Shown here one piece after another: positions 26,701 to 34,738 of a DNA stretch of 64,000 nucleotides. Numbering within the stretch: position 1 is the stretch's first letter; each line of letters begins with the position of its first letter. Position numbers and translations under genes: made by a program. A model generated the notes under the pieces. That model was given only the letters and a program-made list of their open reading frames with translations. It was not told the DNA's origin and did no database searches. The DNA comes from Treponema peruense (lineage in GTDB: Bacteria > Spirochaetota > Spirochaetia > Treponematales > Treponemataceae), in NCBI RefSeq assembly GCF_016117655.1, contig NZ_CP064936.1, positions 1,302,001 through 1,366,000 of the forward strand. Direction: 5' to 3'.

Positions 26701-28436
26701 TAAATGATGAAAAAATAAATACGGATTTTTCAGCTGCTTTACAGGAATATAAACCTTATATTCTTGCTTGTAGATTGCTTTCAAGCGAAAAAACAAATGA
26801 CGCAAGTAAATTAAATAATACCCAAATTATATTAGGCAATAATATTCACGTGACTTATTATGTGAATGATGTTAAACATGAAGATGACTTAAATGATTTT
26901 GATACTGTTTATTTAGGGCTAGGAAATGAAAATGAAGAAACAGATCAAAAGAAAAAAATCGCCTATGTAAAAATATCTGACTATTGTAACGATTTCTCAA
27001 CATTAAGATTTGACTCACATTTTGCAGATGCCATCGCTGATATCATAACTATAATATTGAATGTATACAAAGAAAAGCAGTTCTTTAGTCAAATATTTGA
27101 AGCAACATCAGAAAGACGTGATGAATTATTGTCTGATTATAAGGGAGGAGCTGCAAAAGAAACAATAAAAAAAGCCCGGGAATTATTAAATAAAGACTTT
27201 GATCCCTGTTTAGACTTTTGGTTAGCTATTACAGAATGCAAAAAAAAGACTTTTGAAGAAGACTATACTGCCTCTCAAATCGCTGACTATTGGGGAATTG
27301 ATAAAGAATACTTTAATAAATTGAACTATGACAATATTAATGAAGAGAAGAATTTTGAATTAATTATTGTTCTGTTTGGTAAATTGAAAATCGACATTGA
27401 AGACTTCAATTCTTATTCAGCCATTAATCTAAATATCCAAAAATATTGGAAAAATAAATTTGATGTTCGTAAAAGAGAATTACGGTCTCTGTATAATGTT
27501 TATTTGTATAATAAGTATAAAGAGTCAAAAGACATTAAAAATTATGAATTGAAGAGAACTGGATTTTTATCAACTCAGCCTATAATTCAGAACTCAATTT
27601 CTGTCGATGTCGATAAACTATTTGAAGAAAGCTTTTCTGTTACGATTTCAGAATTAAACAGCTTTAAGCCTAATGACTTGGAAGAAATTATAGCTGGTAA
27701 AAAGCAAAATAATAAATTTTATGAATCATTAAAAGATAAGCTACCTGAAGAAAAATTAAATTTGTACTTGTTATTTGACTCATTAGATAAACTCGAAGAA
27801 AGACAAACTGAAAATCAAACTCCTAAATTCAAACCAAAAAGTCAGCAAGAAATTAATGAAGAAGCAAAAAAACTTGCAGAAGGTGCAGAGTACGAGGAAG
27901 GAATTCAGACTGAGAAAGTTGATGTATCAGAAAGTCACAGCCATGTGAAGACACAAAATGGTCATAATTCTTTCGATAGAAATTATCAGACTGAAGACGA
28001 AATCAAACAAATTAATGGTCGGGCAGCAGAGCTTGCTGTTTATGATAATTTATGTAAGAAATACGGAAAAACTAATGTAGATTGGTTATCAAAAAATGCA
28101 GAATATTTTGGAGTAACTGAAGTCGGTAATGATAATTTAGGCTACGATATAACATATACAAATAGCAATAATCAGCAAATCAATGTTGAAGTAAAATCCG
28201 TTCAAGATAAAATTGAATTTAATTTATCTCGAAATGAACTTGATACTGGTATGCAAAATCCAAACAACTATGAAATTATCGTTTATTCTTTACCACAGAA
28301 AAAAGTAAAAAACTTAGGAAAAATATTTAAATTTGAAAAGCCTGACGAAACACCCTTCAATAATTCAAAATTTACAATTCATTACGATACATATTTGGTA
28401 AGTGCTAAAGAGGTCGGAAAAGAAAATGATAATTAA
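23751..28436 (+). CDS. very large GHKL-ATPase / DUF3883 protein, probable anti-phage effector
   Basis: 1561 aa. The N-terminus is a sacsin/Hsp90-like GHKL ATPase: YELIQNAEDQA (N box, residue about 45), ISNTGKPFS and GYKGIGFRS (G boxes, 75-115). A long middle part of about 1200 residues has no motif I recognise. Residues about 1415-1545 form a DUF3883, Mrr-like nuclease region (GRAAELAVYDNLCKKYG, GYDITYT, INVEVKS giving the D and E-x-K pattern). Proteins with this head and tail occur in defence islands. It stands alone, flanked by broken ISs; whether it needs partners is unknown. Confidence 0.75.
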   Translation: MSNIEEIVNNEINKIKKSYFDSVDRIISDYQTSQAFTTDYKGRQLYELIQNAEDQATEEQGQIKIELNANVLRISNTGKPFSSKGVKSILYVCNSSKFHGGGTIGYKGIGFRSLLNWTNEIKIISNDFTLSFSEKITNGWLNDILAKHPEYEDELKNIAPCPIAVLSCPDTANKLSPEKGFTTTIELTVNTDIADSIKEQINSLEPEVLLFLRKTRKIELIENGRIKIFEKNKKNNLITLSETKDGTTTNTVWTLYSTPAGSKTEKTDKEYEITIAYDKANKKAANVLYTYFKTDVKISFPAFIHATFELTSNRNELVKDDEYNRELVELLAKFLASTAVEIAKEKENGIATYDPLKLLLTNEIDTSLEAYKFNGKVYEELKTAKVFPTINDEYISLTDGPKFSALIKDNCTYAKLLDKNTFSTLLKDSQNEKVISDYITGIANLKFYDKADFQEKLNSAIDSDTNHQVYTIEKKSYLIRLINSDSQVSGEGYKLLSDEDENPIPLGIQTFARPKEKANFIEPNFPWLKLRFLNRKMQNILLQDVSQDVQETTYKSFSLFRYRFVNLVRNVVRDLNDNLTENNVILVLRWLYTFYTTPSKNDEETEERELGEVKVPVISRDNKFVKATECYFGKEYGNESLENIISIYTDNFLKYDLELFGDDDKNKVITFYEWLKVSWFPREESKKLTINSEESRKYINFCFTKRQYFVSEGYYSRSDLYDYGFRLIQVSTIENYKKIIEEGNIDDLIIYFLKDSKIRELISSEHELNPESKITYAHGNMYLRTFNKEQMAPYFLYQLKNTPWLLTEKGKKDVSHCCLEKLSVDDVIFMPKINYDYIKSKCNTSDSEINGLLVKLGVAETFSDIPTDIKYELFMELPRLDSEHVIGKSIYNKMKGTASRVLLEKGSNYTNFIKNGSVLVKYQGSYDYKPIKEARYLYAKVFSDKILANYKIFCFDTKEGRVDDLFGIKNLELTDSHISAKYQINDEKINTDFSAALQEYKPYILACRLLSSEKTNDASKLNNTQIILGNNIHVTYYVNDVKHEDDLNDFDTVYLGLGNENEETDQKKKIAYVKISDYCNDFSTLRFDSHFADAIADIITIILNVYKEKQFFSQIFEATSERRDELLSDYKGGAAKETIKKARELLNKDFDPCLDFWLAITECKKKTFEEDYTASQIADYWGIDKEYFNKLNYDNINEEKNFELIIVLFGKLKIDIEDFNSYSAINLNIQKYWKNKFDVRKRELRSLYNVYLYNKYKESKDIKNYELKRTGFLSTQPIIQNSISVDVDKLFEESFSVTISELNSFKPNDLEEIIAGKKQNNKFYESLKDKLPEEKLNLYLLFDSLDKLEERQTENQTPKFKPKSQQEINEEAKKLAEGAEYEEGIQTEKVDVSESHSHVKTQNGHNSFDRNYQTEDEIKQINGRAAELAVYDNLCKKYGKTNVDWLSKNAEYFGVTEVGNDNLGYDITYTNSNNQQINVEVKSVQDKIEFNLSRNELDTGMQNPNNYEIIVYSLPQKKVKNLGKIFKFEKPDETPFNNSKFTIHYDTYLVSAKEVGKENDN

Positions 28437-28615
28437 TACTTTAGCAATTTTAACTAAGAAAAATATTCTCGGTCCTTTCTTCTTTAATTTACAATGAAAT
28501 TCACCTATGCTGATTTGATGTTTGATATTTTTTTTAGCGGTGACACTCCCTGTTATGTCAATTTTTATATTTTGTTGGTAAACTTGGCAAAAATAATTTA
28601 CAAAAAAATTAATTT
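28437..28615. other. AT-rich gap without a recognisable gene
   Basis: I see no coding signature, repeat or clear terminator between the GHKL gene and the DUF4143 fragment. The 63-codon frame at 28494 crosses into the antisense of that fragment and is not convincing. Confidence 0.5.
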
Positions 28616-28778
28616 TTTAGACAACAAATCGGAACAACTAAAATTCCATCTTCTCTTTTATACGCATAATCTCCAACAGCCGTAAGAACCATTAAAAATG
28701 AAGGTTCTTTCATTTTTGTTGTGCCAATTTTTTGAGAAAGAGATTTTAGTGTTTTTATTCCTTCAGAAATTAAATGTT
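28616..28778 (-). pseudogene. 3' end of an AAA ATPase of the DUF4143 type, cut by IS256
   Basis: The minus strand reads HLISEGIKTLKSLSQKIGTT, later SFLMVLTAVGDYAYKREDGI and LVVPICCLKN before the stop. This is the typical C-terminal end of AAA_14/DUF4143 ATPases, where VVPIGCLKD is usual. The rest of the gene is missing: IS256 begins at 28779 and beyond it (30170) a different gene on the opposite strand starts mid-frame. Confidence 0.7.
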
Positions 28779-30169
28779 GAGTTATTGTCAATTGTTGTGG
28801 ATTGAAAAAAAGTGTCTTTTTCATCAGGCAGCCTTCATTTGTTCACCGTCCACAAAAATTATATTTTTGGCGACAAGTTCAAGTTGTTTAAATCCCCTGA
28901 GCCGTCGCCAGTTTTTCTCTGCCTGAAGACAAAGCTTGAAAGCCATTGCAACAGAAGCAGCGGAAGAGCCGTTTCCTTTTGTTGACTTGTGGCGCAACCT
29001 GACTGTTGCAAATGTCGATTCAATCGGATTCGACGTTCTAATGTGAGCCCAATGTTCCGCCGGATAATCATAAAAGCGGAACAAATCTTCCTTGTCTTTT
29101 TCAAGACATTCCGTTGCCTTCGGATATTTTTTTCCGAAAGTTTCTATAAATAAGTCGCAGGCTTTCAAGGCGTTTGCACGTTTGTCTGCCTGCCACATAT
29201 CCCGAATCATTTTTGTGGCCTGAGTCTGCACACAGTCAGGCAATTTGTCCAGAATGTTCATGGACTTGTGGAACCAGCATCTCTGAATTTTTAGCTGGCC
29301 CCAGATTTCATCAACTGCATTTTGAAACCCAAGCGCTCCGTCGCAGACTGCCAATTTTGGCGCTTTTGTCAGTCCGCGGAATTTCAAATCAAGCAAAACT
29401 CCACGCCAACTTTCCGTTGACTCGCGAATTCCGGCCTGTACAGCCACAAGTTCTTTTTTGCCTTCAACAGTTACGCCAATTATTACCAGAAGGCAGGTCT
29501 TTTCACCGTCAAGCCGGGACTTTACGTAAATTCCGTCTGCCCAAACATAAACGTATCCCTTTCCGGAAAGATCACGTTTGCGCCATTCGTCATATTCAGC
29601 CTGCCATTTTACAGTAAGCTTTGTTATGACTGACGGACTCAGGCCCTTTGCTTCTTCACCAAGAACATCATGGAGCATGGCTGAGAACTTGTTTGAAGAA
29701 ATTCCTGCAAGGTAGGCAGCGGAAAGTATTGCTTCTACTGTCGGAGTTTTTCTTGCAAACGGAGGAAGGACTTTGCTTACAAAGCGATCCTTTTCTTCAA
29801 GTGCACGGTCATCAACTCTGGGAAGCCTGACTGTAACGTAACCGTTTGTAGTAAGAATTGTCCGTTCTTTGTGAAAGCCGTTTCTTACTACAAGTTTGTT
29901 TCCGGTTTTGTCTACGATAGAAGAAGTTTTATTAAGAAAACGCTGAACTTCATCCTCGTAAAGACTTTCAATTACTTCACGTGCTCTTGCGCGGATTGCT
30001 TTTTCAAGCAAATCAATCGTTGGACTATTGGAATTTTCTTCAATTTCCAGTATTCTTTTCATAAGAGGTCTCCTTCGGTGTTTATTTTTTTTTCCAAAGA
30101 AAACTATACCTTAGACAGACCTCTTTTTCTATGCCTTCTCAGGCAATCCACAACTTTTGATTATAACTC
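28779..30169 (-). mobile_element. IS256-family insertion sequence, full-length copy
   Basis: The 1391-base element ends in 26-bp imperfect inverted repeats (28779-28804 and 30144-30169; 22 of 26 agree). The eight bases outside the two ends do not match (TAAATGTT and GTGTTTTT), so the target duplication is absent. It joins the tails of two different genes, which suggests deletion or recombination after insertion. Its sequence is nearly the same as the copy at 22308, so both are young. Confidence 0.9.
28824..30062 (-). CDS. IS256 (Mutator family) transposase, intact
   Basis: 412 aa, the normal length of the family. The catalytic residues are present: VYVWADGIYVKSR (Asp), VCDGALGFQNAVDEIWG (Asp) and TSNPIESTFATVRLRHK (Glu). 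CWFHKS and an N-terminal DNA-binding region complete the usual design. It cuts and pastes the element by its terminal repeats and could also act on the shortened copy. AGGTCTCC at 30064-30072 reads as GGAGACC before the start on the minus strand. Confidence 0.95.
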   Translation of the reverse strand: MKRILEIEENSNSPTIDLLEKAIRARAREVIESLYEDEVQRFLNKTSSIVDKTGNKLVVRNGFHKERTILTTNGYVTVRLPRVDDRALEEKDRFVSKVLPPFARKTPTVEAILSAAYLAGISSNKFSAMLHDVLGEEAKGLSPSVITKLTVKWQAEYDEWRKRDLSGKGYVYVWADGIYVKSRLDGEKTCLLVIIGVTVEGKKELVAVQAGIRESTESWRGVLLDLKFRGLTKAPKLAVCDGALGFQNAVDEIWGQLKIQRCWFHKSMNILDKLPDCVQTQATKMIRDMWQADKRANALKACDLFIETFGKKYPKATECLEKDKEDLFRFYDYPAEHWAHIRTSNPIESTFATVRLRHKSTKGNGSSAASVAMAFKLCLQAEKNWRRLRGFKQLELVAKNIIFVDGEQMKAA

Positions 30170-30561
30170 GTGTTTTTGACAGAGATACAATTGTCGAAAA
30201 AGGTATGTCTGAAGATTTAAAAAAGCAGTACGAAAAAGCTTTGTCTAAAGGTATTCATTTTGCTGATTCAATGCCGGCTTTTGAGGTTTGGTTTTTGCTT
30301 CATTTTGCTATGCCCGAACAGTTTTATTCTTCTCAAGATGGTGTTATCAAAGAATTACGAAAGTATATTCCTTATTATGAAAAAGACCAGAAATGGCTTT
30401 CGTCTGTAAATCTTTATACAACGCTTAAACCTCATTTTGACGAGGCAATGAAAAAAGCTGCAGAATTGGATAAGAAAAAAGAAGATACTGGAAACGAGAA
30501 TACTACAATCAGCCATGTATATAAACTTTTCGAAGAATTATGGAAAGAAACAAAAAAATAA
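30170..30561 (+). pseudogene. RloB-like protein, 5' end lost to IS256
   Basis: About 130 codons open directly from the end of IS256. VFDRDTIVEKG, then ALSKGIHFADSMPAFEVWFLLHF, is the second half of the RloB/abortive-infection Toprim-like family (Asp-x-Asp, then the FE-W-LLHF motif). The start and first Toprim motif are gone. RloB proteins usually pair with an AAA ATPase; only an ATPase head at 32643 is found nearby. The C-terminus ends normally at 30561. Confidence 0.65.
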
Positions 30562-30631
30562 TTTTTCCAGTGTCGCTCAATGATACCGGAATGCCTTATA
30601 CTATATAGAAGATAAAACTGGAGAAAATAAA

Positions 30632-31043
30632 TTGAAACTTTCACTTTCGGCATTAGAAACATTTTTGAAATCACAGTGCGATGCACTCCGTACAAGTATG
30701 GATGCTGCAGAATATAAAGATTACATCATTGCCATGATTTTTTATTAAATGGGCAAATGACAATTTTGCTATTCAGCAGCAGAAATATGCTGAAAAACTC
30801 TGTTCTGAATATCCCGATATGGAGCAGTCAACAATCCTATCTGAAGTGGAAGAGAACAACTTTGATGTTTACAGTTTTTATGTTCCTGTTGAAGCACGTT
30901 GGAAGATTGATTCTTTGCATGGGGATTATGAACTTGAAAAAATCAAAGAAACTTCCGGAAATTGTAGAAAAAGATGAATTTGCAGTTGTTGGCGACAGTG
31001 TTTGGACTGGCTAGAGGATTTTAAAGAAGTAGATAAATTATAA
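30632..31043 (+). pseudogene. HsdM (type I methyltransferase) N-terminal remnant with frameshifts
   Basis: TTG 30632 with CTGGAG upstream opens MKLSLSALETFLKSQCDALR and then MDAAEYKDYIIAM, a typical HsdM start. It then stops after MIFY; one base over, FIKWANDNFAIQQQKYAEKL continues, and VYSFYVPVEARWKIDSLHGD follows. A second shift leads to an end WLEDFKEVDKL and TAA at 31041-31043. The methylase domain itself is missing, so this is debris of a restriction-modification locus. Confidence 0.65.
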
Positions 31044-31064
31044 TTTCTGCTATATAATAGAGTT

Positions 31065-32624
31065 ATGAATATTCGAAAGCTCCCGATAGGGATTCAATCA
31101 TTTGAAAGTCTCAGAAAAGAAAATTATCTTTATGTTGATAAGACTGAATTTATTTGGAATCTTGTAAACCTTGGAAAAACTTATTTTTTATCTCGTCCAC
31201 GTAGATTTGGAAAAAGTCTTTTAATTTCAACATTTAAGGCATATTTTGAAGGAAAAAAAGAATTATTTGAAGGCTTAAAAATTAGCGAACTTGAAACTGA
31301 ATGGAAAAAATATCCTGTATTTCATTTTGATTTTAATGGAAAAGATTATTCAGGTTCTTCTTCACTTGCAGCTGTAATAAATTCTCACCTTGAGTCTTGG
31401 GAAAAACTTTATGGTGATGAAAAAAAAGAACGTTCACTAGAAGAAAGATTTGCATATTTACTTGAAAAAGCTTACGAAAAAACAGGACTTGGATGCGTTG
31501 TTTTAGTTGATGAATATGATAAATCTTTGCTTGAAAGCGAATCTGAAATTCTAGAAAGTAATCGCCGTCTTTTTAAAGGATTTTTTGGAAATTTAAAAAA
31601 ATGCGATGAGTTTTTAAAATTTACTTTTATTACTGGTGTTACAAAGTTTAGTAAAGTTTCAATTTTTAGTGATTTAAATCAACTTCAAGATATTTCTCTT
31701 TATGATCAATATTCTTCAATTTGTGGAATTACTCAGGAAGAGATGGAAAAAACTTTTGTTCCAGAAATTCAATTGATGGCACAAAAAAATGATTTAACTT
31801 TTGAAGGTTGCTTAGAAAAATTAAAAGAAATGTATGACGGTTATCATTTTTCTCGGATTTCAGAAGGAATGTATAATCCGTTTAGTTTAATTCATGCATT
31901 TGCTTCTTGTGAGTTTGAGTGTTATTGGTTTTCAACAGGAACGCCGACTTTTTTAGTTGAAAAAATTAAATCTGTAAATTTTGAACCAAAACTTTTAACT
32001 TCAGATGAACTTGCAATTGATACAAATTCAATTTCAGATTACAGAAGTGACAATCTCGATCCGCTTCCGCTTTTGTATCAAACCGGATATTTAACAATAA
32101 AAAAATATGATAAAGAATATCAACAGTATTACTTAGGTTATCCAAATAAGGAAGTAAAATATGCTTTTTTAAAAAGCTTGGTTCCAATTTTTTATTCTCC
32201 CGCTGATACTTGTGATGCTCTTTTCATTGTAAATTTTGTAAAAGATTTACGGCTTGCAAAAATAGATGAAGTTTTAAATCGATTAAAATCGCTTTTTGCA
32301 CGGCTCCCATATTCAACAAAAAATGACGATTCAGTAATAGAACAGAATTTTCAGAATGTGATTTACATTGTTTTTATGCTTATGGGACAATTTGTAAATG
32401 TTGAAGAACATTATTCATTTGGTAGGGCAGATTGCGTAGTTCAAACAAAGGATTATATTTTTATTTTTGAATTTAAACGCGACAAATCAGCTCAAGAAGC
32501 ATTAAATCAAATTAACGAAAAAAAATACGCTGAAAGTTTTAATTGTGATAAAAGAAAATTATTTAAAATCGGCGTTAATTTTTCTAGTGTAGAAAAGAAT
32601 ATTTGTGAATGGATTGTTGAGTAA
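31065..32624 (+). CDS. AAA-ATPase-like / PD-(D/E)XK protein
   Basis: 519 aa. LPIGIQSFESLRKENYLYVDKTEFI opens the AAA-ATPase_like family; PRRFGKSLLIST near residue 45 is its Walker A and CVVLVDEYDKSLL near 143 its Walker B. The C-terminus holds a PD-(D/E)XK core (FGRADCVVQTKDYIFIFEFK near 450). These proteins are abundant in gut bacteria and spirochaetes and their role is not established; a defence or mobile role is often assumed. TATAAT lies shortly before the ATG. The frame is intact. Confidence 0.85.
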   Translation: MNIRKLPIGIQSFESLRKENYLYVDKTEFIWNLVNLGKTYFLSRPRRFGKSLLISTFKAYFEGKKELFEGLKISELETEWKKYPVFHFDFNGKDYSGSSSLAAVINSHLESWEKLYGDEKKERSLEERFAYLLEKAYEKTGLGCVVLVDEYDKSLLESESEILESNRRLFKGFFGNLKKCDEFLKFTFITGVTKFSKVSIFSDLNQLQDISLYDQYSSICGITQEEMEKTFVPEIQLMAQKNDLTFEGCLEKLKEMYDGYHFSRISEGMYNPFSLIHAFASCEFECYWFSTGTPTFLVEKIKSVNFEPKLLTSDELAIDTNSISDYRSDNLDPLPLLYQTGYLTIKKYDKEYQQYYLGYPNKEVKYAFLKSLVPIFYSPADTCDALFIVNFVKDLRLAKIDEVLNRLKSLFARLPYSTKNDDSVIEQNFQNVIYIVFMLMGQFVNVEEHYSFGRADCVVQTKDYIFIFEFKRDKSAQEALNQINEKKYAESFNCDKRKLFKIGVNFSSVEKNICEWIVE

Positions 32625-32642
32625 GGGTTAGGTGTGATAGTT

Positions 32643-32851
32643 ATGCGACAAATGAAAATAAAAAATTTTGGTCCAATAAAAAATGGATTTAATGATAATA
32701 ACGGCTATTTTGAAGTAAAAAGAGTAACAATTTTTATTGGTGATCAAGGAACGGGAAAAATTACTGTTGCAAAATTATTTTCAACATTTTCTTGGTTAGA
32801 AAAAGCAATTTATCGTGGTCAATATTCGCAGTTTATAAAATGCGCTATTTA
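32643..32851 (+). pseudogene. AAA ATPase N-terminal fragment, cut by IS3-family element
   Basis: MRQMKIKNFGPIKNG followed by VTIFIGDQGTGKITVAKLFSTFSWLEKA is the start of an overcoming-lysogenization-like or RloA-like AAA ATPase. Walker A reads GDQGTGK. It breaks off at about base 32851, where the IS3-family element begins; the remaining gene is not found on the far side. It may have been the ATPase partner of the RloB fragment at 30170, but the distance makes this a guess. Confidence 0.55.
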
Positions 32852-32889
32852 GTCAACACAAAAATTTTACAGGTTTAAGGTGTAAAAAT

Positions 32890-33684
32890 TTATGCAGCCC
32901 GTTTTCTTTCCAGTTCATTGTACTGGAAGCATTTATACATTTCATCAGGCACGTTGTAATCCAGAGACTGATGAAACCTCGCTGTGTTGTAGAAGTTGAA
33001 GTAGGCATCAATGCCGGCCTTCAAGTCTTTCATTGTCTCATAGCGTTTAAGGTAGATGTCCTCGTACTTGAGGCTTCTCCAAAGACGCTCAATTCTGATG
33101 TTGTCCAAAGCCCGGTCTTTTCCGTCCATGCTGATCTGGATGTCGTAATCGACAAGAACTTTGATAAAAACATCAGATGTAAACTGGCTTCCCTGGTCTG
33201 TGTTGAAGATTGCAGGACAGCCGTATTCTTCGATTGTTTCCCTCAGAAGATTTGCATACTGCATCGCATCCATCGTGTTGAATACGCGCCAGCTCAAGAC
33301 CTTCCTCGAGAACCAGTCGATTATTGCCATCAGGTAAACATTCCCTGTCGGCAGCTTTATGTAAGTGATATCCGTTGACCATACCTGATTCGGATATCTG
33401 ATTATCTTGTTTTTCAGAAGATACGGATACTTCTTGTGATATTTACAGGCCTTGGAAAGATTCTTGCCCGGAAATACCGCCGTAATCCCGAATCTTCGCA
33501 TTACACGGCGTACAGTTGTTTCTGTAGTGTCTCCGCCGTTTTTGTTTATTTCTCTCCAGATTCTGCGGTAGCCGTAATACGGATGCTCAATCTGGACTTC
33601 CTTGATTTTCACAAGCAGATTGAAATCTTTTTTCATCATGCCCTGGACCCGGTTCGTAATAATACCGGCTCCGTGAAATCCCAA
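32890..33684 (-). pseudogene. IS3 orfB (DDE integrase domain) with a probable frameshift
   Basis: 264 aa open. EHPYYGYRRIWREIN, VWSTDITYIKLPTGN (Asp), FNTDQGSQFTS (Asp) and ALDNIRIERLWRSLKYED (Glu) give the rve integrase core. The usual start block LLGISRSRYYYEPG lies upstream in another frame (about 33650-33720), which is the frame reached by -1 slippage from orfA. A single-base change near 33650 therefore separates the block from the core. A full OrfAB could not be made without another shift, so this copy is probably inactive. Confidence 0.7.
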
Positions 33685-33729
33685 GCAGCCTGCACTGCCT
33701 TGAAATGCTTAAAACCTTGTAAGCAGGTT

Positions 33730-34044
33730 CTACAAGATTGGATCGTAGCCGTATATCTGCTTGTACTTTTTTTTTAGAAAATCAATTTCGACTTTCTGTT
33801 CACCGATTGTTTTCAGAAGACTGTCTTTTTCCTCTTCCTGCTTTCTCGTTTCTTCTGACTTCTTGTTCGGCCGTTCAAAAATGTCAGCCATTCCGGCAAT
33901 CGCCTGCGCTTTCCATTGGGAAATCTGATTCGGATGAACGCCGTACTTTACTGCAATTTCCTGAATCGTAGATTCTTCTCGTAATGCTTCAAGTGTAACT
34001 TTTGCCTTGAAATCCTTGCTGAATGACTGTCGTTTCTTTACCAT
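33730..34044 (-). CDS. IS3 orfA (HTH transposase subunit)
   Basis: 104 aa. KKRQSFSKDFKAKVTLEAL and TIQEIAVKYGVHPNQISQWK form the HTH_Tnp_1 helix-turn-helix; a leucine-zipper-like tail follows. On the coding strand the end carries nine A (33777-33785), the normal site of programmed -1 frameshifting into orfB. It ends EIDFLKKKYKQIYGYDPIL. Confidence 0.85.
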   Translation of the reverse strand: MVKKRQSFSKDFKAKVTLEALREESTIQEIAVKYGVHPNQISQWKAQAIAGMADIFERPNKKSEETRKQEEEKDSLLKTIGEQKVEIDFLKKKYKQIYGYDPIL

Positions 34045-34147
34045 GTGCTAACCGCCTTGCTTAATTTATCGGCTGTTTGCACCTTAAATCTGCTCCTTTT
34101 TCTGTGTCGTTTTACACACTCATTTTAGTCTCATTCCGTTTACAAAT

Positions 34148-34372
34148 TCAGGCATTAACAGTCACTCCTTTTGCATTAAGGAATCTTTCTACATCTTCAT
34201 AGACGCCTTCATCTCCTTCTAAATGAAGAGAATCAAAACATTGGCGTATAAAATTTAAGGCACCGTTTTCGTAAAGTAAAGAAGCGGCCTGGGAGATTGA
34301 ATTATTCATTTTTTGTGCAAACATCCTTATTATGCGAAGCTGCATAAAAGTAATCTGCATAGATTCGTTCAT
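34148..34372 (-). CDS. DUF3791-like small protein
   Basis: 74 aa from ATG at 34372 (an upstream in-frame start exists but reaches into the promoter). FMQLRIIRMFAQKMNNSISQA, LLYENGALNFIRQCFDSLH and GVYEDVERFLNAKG match the DUF3791 pattern. Members are often found beside DUF3990 genes and have been suggested to be antitoxin-like; no partner is present here. There is no ribosome site, and a TATATT box only a few bases upstream suggests a leaderless or very short leader mRNA. Confidence 0.6.
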   Translation of the reverse strand: MNESMQITFMQLRIIRMFAQKMNNSISQAASLLYENGALNFIRQCFDSLHLEGDEGVYEDVERFLNAKGVTVNA

Positions 34373-34412
34373 ATAGTTTAATATACTATAAAACACAGTA
34401 GCAGTCTATATT

Positions 34413-34435
34413 TTCTCCCTCATACACCGCATCAT
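34413..34435 (+). repeat. 23-bp direct repeat, left copy
   Basis: TTCTCCCTCATACACCGCAT plus CAT, identical to 35446-35468. The two copies bracket the small-gene/GNAT pair. Confidence 0.95.
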
Positions 34436-34493
34436 CGTGTGTATTTAAGTTCCACCACTTTGAGGTCATGAGAGTTGGTTGTCAATAAAATTA

Positions 34494-34522
34494 TAGACAA
34501 TTTGTTTTTTGTATAGTATATT
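34494..34522 (+). promoter_or_regulatory. promoter of the small gene/GNAT pair
   Basis: TAGACA (34494-34499), 17 bases, TATATT (34517-34522). The -10 overlaps TATAGTATATTA (34512-34523), the exact reverse complement of which (34379-34390) lies before the divergent DUF3791 gene, so a shared repressor site is possible. Confidence 0.65.
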
Positions 34523-34546
34523 AGAGAATGTAAGGAGGTAACTATT

Positions 34547-34738
34547 ATGTATATTTCTGTTGGAAGTGATTTTGTTCAGCCTAAGATTTTGTTGCATGGT
34601 TGCAAAGGTCGCGAGGTATATGAACGTATTATGACAGAAAAACTTGTTCCTACCTCTGCTATGTTGTCTTATTCAAAACGCCGAGAACAGGCTTTAAAAA
34701 AATTAAAAGCTGTTAGAAGGCAAGCTGCAAGTAAGTAA
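34547..34738 (+). CDS. small basic protein of unknown function, coupled to a GNAT
   Basis: 63 aa (MYISVGSDFVQPKILLHGCK...). A strong AAGGAGGT seven bases upstream of ATG 34547 supports the start. The last third is rich in Lys and Arg (SKRREQALKKLKAVRRQAAS) and probably helical. I do not recognise a family; there is no ribbon-helix-helix pattern. Its stop overlaps the start of the GNAT gene (TAATG), the usual sign of a translationally coupled pair such as antitoxin and toxin. Confidence 0.6.
   Translation: MYISVGSDFVQPKILLHGCKGREVYERIMTEKLVPTSAMLSYSKRREQALKKLKAVRRQAASK

Larger units (their letters stand above)
32852..34100 (-). mobile_element. IS3-family insertion sequence
   Basis: Two minus-strand genes, orfA and orfB, with the IS3 arrangement. 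Possible ends show partly matching outer sequences (CAGGTTTAAGGTGT on the left, CAGATTTAAGGTGC inverted on the right), so the borders given are approximate to about 20 bases. No target duplication was identified. It interrupts the AAA ATPase head at 32643-32851. Confidence 0.7.

Noticed and set aside
28494-28685. 63-codon plus-strand frame after the GHKL gene
   Set aside because: No ribosome site, AT-driven composition, and it runs into the antisense of the DUF4143 fragment.
22300-30177. Target site duplications of the IS256 copies
   Set aside because: The eight bases outside each end were compared within and between copies; none match.
30757-31014. 85-codon plus-strand frame
   Set aside because: It is mostly the wrong frame over the HsdM remnant, whose true codons are seen one base over.
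33777-33785. Nine-base A/T run as a contingency tract
   Set aside because: It is the normal programmed frameshift site of IS3 elements.
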